Below are positions 1 to 11,426 of a DNA stretch of 64,000 nucleotides, one piece after another (the stretch's first letter is position 1; each line of letters begins with the position of its first letter). The stretch is taken from positions 62,001 through 126,000 of the forward strand of contig MNCI01007635.1 in NCBI GenBank assembly GCA_015680685.1, given 5' to 3'. The position numbers and the translations under genes are program-made. Source of the DNA: Gnetum montanum. Lineage: Eukaryota > Streptophyta > Gnetopsida > Gnetales > Gnetaceae. The notes under the pieces were generated by a model, which was given only the letters and a program-made list of their open reading frames with translations, did no database searches and was not told the DNA's origin.

Positions 1-516
1 GATCATTAAGTCATGTCCTAGGGACATGTTGGGTGTAGAATGCATACCCCAAATTTGGAAGCTAGTCCACACCAAAATCTTGGACCTCCATGTCATCCTT
101 CTCTAGTTCCATAATTTGCCAATGCCTAAAAAGTGTAGATGTGGCAAATGGGAAAGGGACTGCAACACCATCTTTGATGACGATCTTCATTCTCTACATG
201 ATAATGTTGGGATAGTTCAAAGAACAATCCCCCTCCAAATCTAGTAGTATCATAATGGAAAAAAACATCACATGAGTGTGACGCATGATTGCTAGGAGGT
301 TTGTGTAGATTTCCCTAATCAGAATTCTTTGTTGTGGGCTAAAGTTCTTGTAGGATCATTCTATCTCATTGATCACCACCTTGGGCACCCTACCCAATAG
401 CTTTTTTTTTTTTTGTTTGAGGTGGAAATCACAAAAAACTCTTGTTATGATTCAACTACCATGTTTAGCACCTGCACTAAGATATCCTTTGTAACTATGT
501 AAGCAAAGTCACCAAT
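1..516 (-). pseudogene. decayed retrotransposon-type ORF fragment
   Basis: Read on the minus strand, this stretch gives a mostly open but stop-interrupted protein. Recognisable pieces include RHTHVMFFSIMILLDLEG and a following NYPNIIM with PFPF. Alternating hydrophobic stretches of this kind are seen in ORF1/env-position proteins of plant gypsy elements. The reading continues on the other side of the solo LTR at 517-1385, because the CCAAT duplication joins 516 to 1391. No catalytic motif is visible and the family assignment is from memory of pattern only. It could also be an unrelated decayed gene. Confidence 0.28.
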
Positions 517-1385
517 TGATGAGTGGCGAGATACCCCTACACTCCACCATATGAATATGAGTGTTCTCACACACGATCTAGTCGAACTGCGCATATGGAC
601 TAGTTGTGGCACCTAGACAATTATCCTTAGGTCGCAGTTTGCTGTCTTCCCACCTGGACCAGTATTATATTTATCACGTATGGTTTAGTCCAGAGTGAGG
701 TGTATGATGTGTTCCTAATCTAACGCTACTCCTGAAGGCAATGGAAAGTAATATGAACTAAGCTAAGCTAGAAGGGAAAGGGTAAGAAAATCTAATCTAG
801 CCTAAGTGCGATGAACATCCGTTCCTTGATCATCCATACACATCTTGGACTTTGTGCATGACTACCACTAGGATTACCAAGTGCAGATCCTGGGTACGCC
901 ACTAGGCTACCAAGTAGTCACACTTAAATGCTCGTAATCAAGTCGTACTCATTCTGCGTTACTTGGAGTTTAAGGGTGAGAGAGAAAGCAGTAAATAAAA
1001 ATTAAATAAACAAATAAATAACAAAGTGAATGCTACAATGATGAAGTAATCTCAATCTTTATTGCCAGTCATGTGCACGTCCAAGTACATCACACTCAAA
1101 TAAAGGATGCCATACAATTACATTCACCACACTGCGAGTAGACATAGGGAAATTAATCTATCTCTGGAGGGATCAAACTGCCAGAGTTTCACTACTCCTA
1201 TTCTATGTTGTGAAATGAGGGAGATCCACCTCTTATTTATAGAACTGGTGGTGGGAAGGATGCGATATCATGTACGCGATATCGTAGCCCATGCGATATC
1301 ACGGCTGTGATATCCTGGCTGTGATATCACAACCATTGGGATATCACGGTAGTGATATGACAGCTAGAAAATTCATAACTCATCA
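517..1385 (-). mobile_element. solo LTR, Athila-like family, TSD CCAAT
   Basis: An 869-bp LTR starts TGATGAG and ends CTCATCA, the terminal inverted repeat shared by all LTRs of this family in the window. It is flanked by a perfect 5-bp duplication, CCAAT (512-516 and 1386-1390). No primer site or polypurine tract adjoins it, so it is a solo LTR left by recombination between the two LTRs of an element. The promoter reads on the minus strand: the complement of TTATTTATAG near 1232-1241 is a TATA box. Upstream of it in element sense lie six GATATC palindromes between 1264 and 1345. Confidence 0.92.
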
Positions 1386-1390
1386 CCAAT

Positions 1391-2984
1391 CTTGATCATC
1401 TTCGAGATATGTGATCCTTGATGATGTTCCACATAGAACTAATGAGACTCCTCCTCATAGTAATCATCACCTCTAGTGATGATGAAAGCAAGATGGTTTT
1501 TACCAAACTTGCTAAGCATCTAAGGCCAAATGAGCTGCATCAGGTGCTGAAGTCCCTTGGATGCTGCAAGGGTGAAAATTTAAGTTTCTCAACCCTTCAT
1601 TGTCATTCCTACTATGCTAATTACTCCTAGGCACAATGAATTACCTCCTCCTTCTATTGTCTTGCAACATTCTATCCAGCAACCTAAGAGCCTATAGGGT
1701 GTCTACCCTATGATTGTGCCCTCTATTTTGCATATTGCAGTCTGTTAGATCTCCTCCTATCATCTGTTGGTTATGATGATGCTCCTCTTTGAGAACATAG
1801 AAATAAATTACAGCTGAAATGTTAACAATTATATCATTGTTGGCCATCAATAACTAATGATAGATAGACTTGCACTTTTCGCATCACATCATAAATGCAA
1901 TATTCAATGACTACATTGTTATAAATTGTTCAAATCCATTTTTGACAACAATTTTTATAAATTAGCATCCCAACACATATCTTCAAGAAAACTCTTTCAA
2001 CTGACAAGACATACTCCTACTATAATAATAAAGAAATTCTAGGAGCCTTACATGATGTCTACTTGTTAAAGAGTACATAAAAAATAATGCCATCAGGATA
2101 CCATATCAACAATCTCTAAAATTTTCTTGTGGTGTAATCAACATACTATCTCTAGAAGGAAGTAAATTGCATTTGCAAGACATAATATATAATCACTTAC
2201 TTATGTGATAGCAACATCAAAAAGGTTTTAAGAAAGAGTAACAAATAAAAAGAATAAAAGATTGGGCTAATAGTAAAGTTGCTAAAATTATGATATTTCA
2301 AAAATCAAAAATCAATTATTCAAAATGAGTATAAAATACCAAGTGCTTGCATATGAGGAGCAATTAATAAATTATATAAATTTACAAGTTACATGGAATG
2401 GTTAAGAGCTAACAAAAGTCACAGCTAAACTAATGCATATAATATNCAGAATTATATATACATAAAAATGACAAGTGTGTATCATTGTCTTACAAATAGG
2501 CTAGTCTTCATTTTAGAGAGTTTTATGTGTCTAACTGTATCAAACAATAGAATAAAATTAATGTATGACCACTGCTTTATGGGATTGTAGTAGTATTTTG
2601 ATTGACCAGAAGTTCAAAAGCATTCAAAGATGCGGAAACACCAAGCATGCTAATACAAGAACCAAAATTTAATTCCTATAAATGCTTGGAAGTAGTAACA
2701 AGTTGCATATGCTAAAGGTTCATTCCAAAGCATTGTTTAATAGAATTCCAAGATTTTCATTGACAATCTCTATTGAAATAATATAGAAATTAGTAAAAGA
2801 AACCTAATATAGCAATTATTATATTAAATTAAAACAAAAGGAGGAAACACATGCAAAACCAAATTACTCCGTAAGGAGAAAACCCTAAACCCTAGTTTAT
2901 GGATTTGATGCATATTAGGGAAATGCGCAAATTTATAAAAATCACTCATGAACTTAAATAGAAATCATATCCAAAGTATAGTTC
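1391..2984. other. AT-rich stretch without recognised gene
   Basis: The first ~250 bases may continue the decayed ORF interrupted by the solo LTR. Beyond that no coding pattern, RNA gene or repeat was recognised on either strand. One undetermined base (N) is at 2446. Confidence 0.5.
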
Positions 2985-3400
2985 TGCTATTTAATAAAAT
3001 CACAAACCATCATTGCTAACAAACCATCCTTGCTAACCCTAGGGTGAGTAAATAATTAAGGAATTTGAGATTTGCGCTTTGTTTGAACATACCCTTGTGC
3101 TCATTATTGCTTTAATTTGAGAAATTTGGGTCTTTGACATGAAATCCTCTTCTGCTACCTTAGTTGCTCTGCTCTATGACCTTTTGCGACAATGATTTTC
3201 ACTGAATGTCTACTGCCACTGAGTAAAAGTGAAAATGGTAATGTAAAAATGAAAATTATGAATGCAGAGATACATTTTATTTTTTTAACTTTTACCCCAC
3301 GATGCGAGGTCCTACAATTCACATTTTTCAAAATATTGTAAGTCGCATGTTAATTTTCATCTTGCAATTTATTTGGAAAACTGCATCTCACATTATTTAA
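2985..3400 (+). repeat. left copy of imperfect direct repeat flanking the Mutator-like gene
   Basis: This segment aligns in the same orientation with 7275-7640. Shared landmarks include an AACCCTAG start, TGAAATCCTCT followed by TGCTA, CGACA..T, GTCTACTG, repeated AAAAGTGAAA, a TTTTACC..GATGC.AGG block and ATTCACATTTTT. Identity is only moderate by eye. It is not inverted, so it is not an ordinary terminal inverted repeat of the element between the copies. Confidence 0.6.
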
Positions 3401-3575
3401 TGGCCACACGTAATTTTTTCTGAACTTTGCAAGATGCATGAAAAATTGCAACTCGCACACTTTAATTTTCATCTTCCAATTTATTTGGAAAACTGCATCT
3501 CACATTATTTAATTGCCACACGTAATTTTTTCTGAACTTTGCAAGATGCATTAAAAATTGCAACTCGCACACTTT
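3352..3575. repeat. tandem duplication, 112-bp unit, two copies
   Basis: Two adjacent ~112-bp units begin with TAATTTTCATCTT at 3351 and 3463. They contain TTTATTTGGAAAACTGCATC, a CCACACGTAATTTTTTCTG block, and end with TTGCAACTCGCACACTTT. Only a few substitutions separate them, so the duplication is recent compared with the surroundings. Confidence 0.85.
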
Positions 3576-4249
3576 ATGCAACTCATAGTCTTAATTGCAA
3601 CTCACACTCCGAACTTGTAAAGTGCAGTGTAAAGTGCAGTGTAAAGTGCATGTGTTATTTTGCGAAGCGAGTTGCATACTTAAATAAAATTTAATTCTAG
3701 AGAATATTGGGTGATGCATGTTCTCACATGCCATGTTACTACTTGCAAATCACATGTACTTGTAGGTTTTCGAAAAGTATAAATTTTGCAGTTATCCAAA
3801 AAATTGCGGCTACATGCGAAATGCATGATGTTGCAACTCCTCAAATAAATGAGGACTGTGGGAACATGTGGAGTTTGTAGTTCTTAAAAAGTGAAGTATT
3901 TTTGGCAATATTGGTAAAAAAAGAAATTATGATCATTATCTAAAATGTAATTGACAATGTACATTTAGGGTTTAGCACATCCAACACATAGTCTTGCGAC
4001 ATTCAATTAATCAATATAAAGCATAGTTTTATCCAACAGAATCTAGCAACAAACATGATGTCACGTAATCAAAAAAGAAGTACATAGTATCCTCCATTCA
4101 TAGTTTGCTTTTCAAGGTTGTAGAACAAAAAATAAATTGATAAAAATGTCATCACATGAGCTGCTGCTTCAGGCTAGACACGAGACCAAAGGATTGTCCT
4201 TCATTCTCTTGGCCATCTACACTCTAATCTGCAAACAAAACAAAATTGC

Positions 4250-4648
4250 TTAAAATAAAAAGAGGATAATGTAATATATGTAAAAAACCATCGATAAGCA
4301 AAGAAATAGTATCATCACCCTTAGTAAAAAGTTTTCTTGCATAGTTAGGCTTTGAAATTTTTTTGGCAAAACGTTTACTAGGACTATTCCAACACATAAT
4401 CTTTTCTTGCTTACTAATCCATTTGCATTACATGAAAATACAAACTTTGATTCCAAAAATTCCACATGTTTTTCTATTTCTAAAATACTATCCTTGTTTG
4501 TAGGCAATGTCTTTGTGAATCTTTTCAATCTATTTTTGAGGTTCAGAATTCCACTTTGCATCTGCTTTACATTTGTCCCCACCACCAACAACACCCACCT
4601 CCCACACCACCTCACCATATCTTTATTTATGTTCTCCTCCATGTCCAT
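4250..4648 (-). pseudogene. possible C-terminal remnant of the Mutator-like transposase gene
   Basis: A 132-codon open stretch follows the SWIM remnant on the same strand. It includes a lysine/glutamate-rich segment (LNLKNRLKRFTKTLP, IEKHVEFLESK) that could be helical. Mutator-derived SWIM proteins of plants often carry a variable C-terminal tail in this position. No domain was recognised, so the link rests on position and strand. Confidence 0.3.
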
Positions 4649-4752
4649 CTCATTTGTTACAGACTGTTAGCTAGTTGATCCTAATGTCTCTAGTGTCATT
4701 CCAAGTTCTAAAGTATCTTCTTGGCTAGGGAACTGATGTGGTTGGAATGAAT

Positions 4753-7000
4753 TTAATTCCACAGGAACATGTGAATTGTAAAAATCATCTTGAAAGAATA
4801 ACTTAAATGCATTGGTGAAACACTTGACGTTATAAGAACTTTCATTGTGTGCTTGTAGAAATGGCCTAGGCTAGACCATTTACACTCACAAGCTATAGTA
4901 AAAGAAAACACCTTTGAAACCCTATACCAGGTGTTTGACATCAAACTATTTTGACTTTGCACATCATATTCATCTTCCTTTTCCACTACTTGGACACAGT
5001 CTACATCAGTTATGTGTAATGCTTTTTCCCATGATTTTTTGTTGAAATCTCGATCTCTCTTGTTAACAAAATACCATGCAACTTTAATTCTTGAATTATG
5101 CTAGTAATATAGCTATACCTTTATCAAGTTCCATATCAGCCAATCAATCCTTTGAAATTTCCTGTTTCTTATATCTCTTAAGAATTTACCCTTTAAAAAT
5201 CCATGGTATGACTCAACAACATTATTTGTGTGTTGTTGTGCATGGGGAACATCACAGAATGCTTTTTCCCACATCTCTAGAAGCAAAAGGTTGAAGACAA
5301 AAATAAGCAATAAAAAAGTGGGAAAAGAGTATATGAGTGTGAACATGAACTTTTATGAAATGATACCAAGGAATAAAAACTCACTAAATTTGTCTCCATT
5401 TAACCACTATTTTTTTAAGTATTTAATGAATTCTAAGTTCTCCTAAAACTTGTCAATAAATTTATCTATTTCCACAACAACATTTGCAACCATTTTGCAT
5501 TCATTCATAATATGATTAAGATGATCACCCATTGATTTTCTCTAATTGGCATCTCTAACTTTGGTTGCCAAGTTCTTCTTTAATGCCCTTTAAACATGTC
5601 AAATGCATAAAAAAATTCTACTGCCAAAAACAAACTTGTCAAAATATCAAATTTAAGCACATGTTAAGATATCTCAAGCCAAGGTAGTGTGATTTCAAGT
5701 ATGTTTTCGAATGCCTTAAAAATTACCTCATAGCATTCATATCTACCTTTGAGTCATCTATCATGAAAGCATTTACCATTCAATTAGGATCCTTAGCCTT
5801 GCCTCTAAGATGTAGCTTTGAAATCCAACATCTTATATCAATTTTAGTGCACCTTGAGGATATCGCTCATGCAACTAGTAGTCCATTATAATATGAATCA
5901 AAAGCCATCACGGTATGAAGATGGAATTGCAAAGAGAACCACATGTTTGTACTTAGTCACTAATTCTACTAGCACACCAACAATTCTTAAAATGAAATAG
6001 AAGCACCCATTATTGAAACTTACATCATATTTGTTAGTGTTGAAAGTGGAATCCATTGCAAGGATACTACATTGATATACAGATATCATCTTTTTGAGCA
6101 TCCAAGTTGATTGTAGCCCAATGATCAATGGGACACCTTGTTTCTCATTCTCTTCTTGGTAGTAAAAGAAAAAATCACTTGTTGTTTGGTACCATAGCTG
6201 GGTACTAGTTTTATCATGCTCACTTTTCTTGTAATTAGGGGTTAAATTTTTGTAAATGTTGTAAATGTCTTTTTTAACAAGAAAAACATCTCTCTTTCTT
6301 GATAGCCCAAACTCCTATCCTCCCTTTAAAAGATATTTTATATACTTCTCATAGATGAGATCTATTGGTAATCCTTCTGTTCATAAATACACTATCTTAT
6401 GACAAACTTCATTAGAAATGTGTATGGATTGTGAGTTTCTTTTATTTGTCATGGGACCAAGTAAGCCATGATAGTAAGCTCCTAATGTGTCAATATGATT
6501 CATTTCTTTATATAGATAATACATGCAACATGATCAACTCATCTCATATAGTAAACTATGAAATGACATTGATAACCAGTCTTTCTTCAAATCTTATTTC
6601 TTTTTCTACCTTCTCTAGTTGCTATTCCTATGGTGACATTTCATCCATACTAGCAACGATAACTAATAAAAAAACCATATTCAAACAAGGGTCATAGTCT
6701 TCTAGATTATGCATCTTTGTATTATAAGATATTATTGCATAAATAAGAAACAATGGTGAGTAACTTACATTATGCAACTAGTGTAATGGTTTGCTTGTGA
6801 GTGTGTCTCCTTTGTCCATTTCTATTTTTTTCTATTCTATAGAAAAATTCATAACAAAAGATCTCATTCTTTTGTTTGCCCTCAATAAAATCATCTACTC
6901 TATCTTTGTATATCCAAGTAAATGCATCATCATAGAAATAAGACCACCAAATATCATCTTTTGAAAAATGCCTTACCAAGGAATTTTGTATTTCTTGCTA
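4753..7000 (-). pseudogene. Mutator-like (MULE) transposase pseudogene with SWIM motif
   Basis: Reading right to left, fragments appear in the order expected for plant MULE/SWIM proteins. An N-terminal piece (6979-6770) has KDDIWWSYFYDDAFTWIYKD. The next stretch (about 6300-6150) has RDVFLVKKDIYNIYKNL and LWYQTTSDFFFYYQ. The transposase core (6128-5898) has ILAMDSTFNTNKYD, in which the DSTF aspartate is the first catalytic residue of the family. A segment at 5346-5113 has VPHAQQHTNNVVESYHGFLK. A SWIM-like segment (4986-4753) has ACECKW..GHFYKHTMKV. The SWIM pattern is CxC...CxH; here the second-half cysteine is tyrosine, so zinc binding is probably lost. Frames change and stops intervene between fragments, so this is not a working gene. 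Confidence 0.82.
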
Positions 7001-7274
7001 CCATGTCGTTTCCTAGAAATCGGTAGGATCTCATCTTTCTTGCATTCTTGAAATGTTAGTTTTTAAAGAGTTATTCTAGTGTTTTCTATAGTTCACCCCT
7101 TCTGTCCAGGCACAATGCCAAGTAGAAAAAATAGAAAGTTTAATATTTCCCAAAATGCAGACCTAGATTCTAAGAAAAATCAGTAATGTAATTTCAGGAA
7201 TCATAGCACCCTATCCCACCATTAGTTATGGTACTTACTAAAAAGAAATACAACCATATACAAAAATAAAATTC

Positions 7275-7640
7275 TCCATTTTAATCAAATTGCAAACTAT
7301 CAAACCCAACCCTAGCATGAGAAGAAAAGATAATAAATCTAGAATTACAACATGGTTTAACTTATCCTCCTGATCATTGTTGTTTAAAAATTTGAAATTT
7401 AATGCTTTGAAATGAAATCCTCTGCTATTACCTTCATAGCCTTGCTTTGTGGCCTTCTACGACACTACTGCTCACCTAGGGTCTACTGTGTGCAAGCGAA
7501 GATAAAAGTGAAAGTAAAAGTGATAATAATGGTTGGGACAATTCATTTTCTTTTCTTTGCATTTTACCTTGTGATGCAAGGGTCTATGATTCACATTTTT
7601 TGAAAACTATGAGATGAAATTTAAATGCCTTATTGTAGTT
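7275..7640 (+). repeat. right copy of imperfect direct repeat flanking the Mutator-like gene
   Basis: This is the partner of 2985-3400, same strand. The stretch TGAAATCCTCTGCTATTACC through ATTTTACCTTGTGATGCAAG matches the left copy with small insertions. Together the copies bracket the transposase remnant at about 4.3 kb spacing. Confidence 0.6.
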
Positions 7641-7849
7641 TAATAATAGTAATGCATCTCATATTATTATTATGCTACTCATAGTTTCATATGTATGTCA
7701 TGAGGAGCACTCTCTGAGATTCCAAAAACTATGTGCTACTACGAGTAATAGTCAAGTGTAATTTTGCTTGGAATAGATAAACTGCAATGCACTGCTTGTA
7801 GGATTACCTCGCAGTATCCATAGCATATTAAAGAAAACCCTAAAATATA

Positions 7850-8145
7850 TCAACAAAAGCTAAAAATTAAAACCTGAGGCAGAATAACCTCTTCAAATAA
7901 CAACACTTCTATTGTAAAGTTAGTATTTAATTTTAAAAGTTATGATTAGTCATTGGATGATAGTTAACTATGATGAGTATTGGATGATAGTTAACTTTGA
8001 TGACTTTAACACCTTAGTATAATAGCCAAGACTAAAAATTACCACCCAAGGCATAAGAATCTCCTATGATACCATCACTTATGTCGTAAACCAAGTATTT
8101 AATTCAAAAAGTTATGAGTAGTCATTACATGAAGGTTAAGTATAA
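7850..8145. repeat. imperfect tandem duplication, ~170-bp period
   Basis: CTAAAAATTAAAACCTGAGG near 7860 is echoed by CTAAAAATTACCACCCAAGG near 8031. TAGTATTTAATTTTAAAAGT is echoed by AAGTATTTAATTCAAAAAGT, each followed by a TTATGA.TAGTCATT block. A shorter TTGGATGATAGTTAACT repeat lies within the first unit. Confidence 0.55.
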
Positions 8146-8230
8146 TAACTAGAAAACATAAGAAGGACAATGGGAATCATAACAGTTTTCATGTTTATTG
8201 TTAGAAAAAGTATGTGATTTTCATTTATAA

Positions 8231-8735
8231 GTTAATGTTGGATGTTAATTTAAACATTGTGTTACATTAGGCTCGAACAATAGCATTACTTTAGGGTTTA
8301 GGATTTAGGATTAAGAAACCATAGCATTAGTTTAGGGTTTAGGGTTTAGGATTTAGGGTACATAGTTTATGTTTTAGGGTTTAGGGTTAAGGAAGACACT
8401 AGGATTTAGGGTTTACGATTTAGGGTTTAGGATTAAGGAAGTCACAATGGCCTTCTAAATGGCCCTCTTACTTCTTGTAGTCTCTTTCTTCATTTATGAT
8501 TTAATGTTGGATGTTAACTTAAACATCATGTTACATTGGGCTTCAAACCATATCATTACTTTAGGGTTTAGGGTTTAGGGTTAATGAACTAGAGAAATAT
8601 TTTAGGGTTTACGGTTTAGAGTTCATGGTTTAGGGTTTAGGGTTAATAAACCATAGTAATACTTTAGGGTTTAGGATTTAAGGTTTCTGGTTTTGGGTTT
8701 TTGATTTAGGGTTTAGGGTTAAGAAAATCACCTTG
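8231..8735. repeat. interstitial telomere-like TTTAGGG tracts inside a ~270-bp repeat
   Basis: Two tracts, 8290-8436 and 8559-8721, consist of TTTAGGG and close variants (TTTAGGA, TTTACGA, TTAAGG). Each is preceded by the same non-telomeric lead-in (TTAATGTTGGATGTTAA..TAAACAT, then TTACATT.GGCT and CATTACTTTAGGG) at ~8231 and ~8501. The telomere-like sequence is therefore part of a larger duplicated unit and not a simple chromosome end. The tract is degenerate and orientation is constant. Confidence 0.85.
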
Positions 8736-8739
8736 GCTT

Positions 8740-10606
8740 TTTGAATGATCGTCTTCCTTCTAATAGTCTCAAATTCCAAGTAATTGTTCCCTATTGGAAT
8801 GTCTGAGTGCCTACCAGTTGGGACTACAAGAGGGTGTTAGTCACACTACCTCATAGTTTAGCTAGAATTTGCAACCAAATAATGCTCTACCTTTTGGAAG
8901 CTAAGATCTTGAAGCAGTTACATCCTTTTAGAAGGTTCATCTACCTTCTGATGGAAACTGCACAAGGATGCTAGTCACACGGCTTCACAATCTTGCTAAA
9001 AATTGCAACTAGATGGTGACCTACCTTCTGGTTAATCTTGAGCCTTTCAAATGACCTTCTTCCTTTTGGTAGCATCAATTTATGACCAATTTTTCCCTTC
9101 CAAAAGGTTTAGTTGCCTTCTAGTAGAAACTATGGGAGGGTGCTAGTTGGAACCCCTTGGAGTTCTACCAAATATTACATCTAGATGGAAACTTGCCTTT
9201 CGGAAGCTAAGATCTTGGAGCAATTGAGTTCTTCCAAAAGGTCTAAGTGCCTTCTAATGGAGATTGCAAGAGGATGCTTGTCGTACTTCCTTGTAGTTCG
9301 ACAAGAATATGCAACCAGATGATCCTCTACCATCCAAAAGCCATGATCTCCAGGTAATTATTTGCAACCAGAATTTCTTAATGCCTTTTGGTTGATCTTT
9401 GGCCTTCTAGATGACCATATTCCTTTTGGTAGCATCAATTTATGAGCAATTGTTCCTAGCCAAAAGGTCCAATTGCCTTCTAATAGGGACTATGGGAGGG
9501 TGCTACTCACACCTTGTCACAATTCTACTAGAAATTGCATTTAGATGATGACCTGCCTTTTAGAAGCTAGGGTCTTGGAGCAGTTGAACCCTATTGGAAG
9601 GTCTGAGTGCCTTCTAGTGGAAACTGCAGGAGGGTGCTAGTCACACACCCTCGTAGTTCAGAAGGAATTTGCAACCAGTTGACCCTGTGCCATCCAGAAG
9701 CCATGATCTCCAAGAAATTATTCACAACTGGAAGGTCTTAATGCCTTCAAGTTGATCTTGGGCCTTTTGGATGACCATCTTTCTTCCATTAGCATCAATT
9801 TACAAACAATTGTTCCCTTCTAGAAGGTTCGACTACCTTCTGGTAGAGACTGCAGGAGTGTGCTAGTTGCACCCCCTTGTAGTTCTACTAGAAATTGTAC
9901 CCAGATGGTGACCTACCCTTCGGTAGCCAAGCTATTGCAACAATTGAACCCTTCTAGAATGTTTGAGTGTCTTCCGGTGGGGACTGCAGGAGGATGCTAG
10001 TCATACTCCTTCATAGTTTAGTAGGAATTTACAACCAAATGATCCTGAGCCATCTAAAAGCCATGATCTCCAAGCAATTATTCGCAATCGAAAGGTCTTA
10101 AAGCCTTCTGATTGATCGTAGGCCTTCTAGATGACCATCTTCCTTTTGGTAGCATCAATTTACAAGCAATTGTTCCCTTCTAGAAGGTCTGGTTGCCTTT
10201 CAATAGGGACTACGAGAAGGTGCTATTCGCACCCCCTCACACTTCTACTAGAAATTGGATCTAGTTGGCAACTTACCTTCTAGTAGCCAAGATCATGGAG
10301 AAATTAAACCCTTCTGGAAGGTCTAAGTGCCTTCTAGTGGGAGCTGTGAGAGGGTGCTAGTTGCACTCCCTCGTAGTTTGGCATGAATTTACAATCGAAT
10401 GAGCCTTTGCCTTTTGATAGCGATGATATCCAAGCAATTATTCGCAATTGGAAGGTCTTAATGCCTTCTAGTTGATCATGAGCCTTCATGTTGACCATCT
10501 TCGTTTTGGTAGCATCAAATCACAAGAAATTGTTTCCTTCTAGTGGGTTCAACTTCCTTTTGATAAGGACTACGAGAGAGTGCTAGCAGCACCCCCACAC
10601 AATTCC
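8740..10606. repeat. 360-bp satellite array, about five units, each a trimer of related monomers
   Basis: The landmark ATGACCATCT ends at 9780, 10140 and 10500, and its variants at 9060 and 9420, which gives a 360-bp period with almost no length change. Each unit has three related monomers. They start at CAATTGTTCCC (9807), CAATTGAACCC (9941) and CAATTATTCGC (10075), and are 134, 134 and 92 bp long. Each opens with a GGAAGGT.T.A.TGCCTTCT-type core. The third lacks about 42 bp present in the others. The first, partial unit (from ~8740) adjoins the telomere-like tract and is shorter. Confidence 0.9.
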
Positions 10607-11394
10607 AGGAGATGTGAGACTATGCAATTTGTAGTCTAACATCGACAGCAAGAGTATGCATACATGTCAACATGAAACACATTAGTGAGCATGATGACAC
10701 ATTATCTATGTATATCAATAAAAAAATCACATCATGCATACCCATGTCTTCAGCTACCACATCATAGGCTTTGTAATTACCTAATGAGAACAATGGTAAC
10801 CTTGTCCTATGTGCAACTTGGTCGTGCATGTAAGTATAGCTCAGAGTTTTATTTTAGTCACAGTATAAAAATCATTATATAGAAGAACTTTTCCTAAGTT
10901 TCATGTATATTTACGGTTTAGGAAAATATGAAATTCCAGCCCTACGACTCCCAATCTACACACACTTCTTAGTCAAAGAAGTCTGCCATTACCCTTGGCT
11001 AGAGTACTTCAATGCCTCTCCATCCAAGAACTCCCCGTCCAAGACCTCCGTGAAGACTCTAGAACCCCAACTACCATTACATGAAGAACAGAGCAAAACT
11101 GGTGCATGAACGACACAAACGTCGCAGAAATCGCAAAACCAGATCTCGTTATTTGTAACAAGGAAACAATTTCTTACGGCGAACAACAGTCCAACTCACC
11201 AGGTGACATTGCTGCTGCATTTTCACCAAACCCAAAAAATAACTGATTTAGGTGTCTTGATTCTTAGCATGTGGAATAACCTGAGGCCGCGTTTATCTTG
11301 CGTTGAATTTTCAGATATCAGTCATATTTATTTTTGTCTTTTCTTTAGTGTATTTATTTTCTTTTGTGAAAAATAAAATAATATTGACTATTAA
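10607..11394. other. unassigned sequence between satellite and element A
   Basis: No recognised coding region on either strand. 10960-11200 is less AT-rich than its surroundings and has short open frames of no recognisable family. It could be upstream sequence of the quinone oxidoreductase gene, because element A separates it from that gene. Confidence 0.4.
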
Positions 11395-11426
11395 TGTTGA
11401 TGCTAAGGCTGAAAAGAAAGCTGAAA
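11395..11426 (+). repeat. left part of a ~54-bp tandem repeat split by element A
   Basis: TGTTGATGCTAAGGCTGAAA and the following AGAAAGCTGAAA match 25861-25892 downstream of element A. Removing A and one TGAAA copy restores a continuous tandem array with a period of about 54 bp, which confirms the original insertion site. Confidence 0.75.

Noticed and set aside
8740-10606. CRISPR-like repeat array
   Set aside because: Units are 360 bp, contiguous and without unique spacers; this is a plant satellite.
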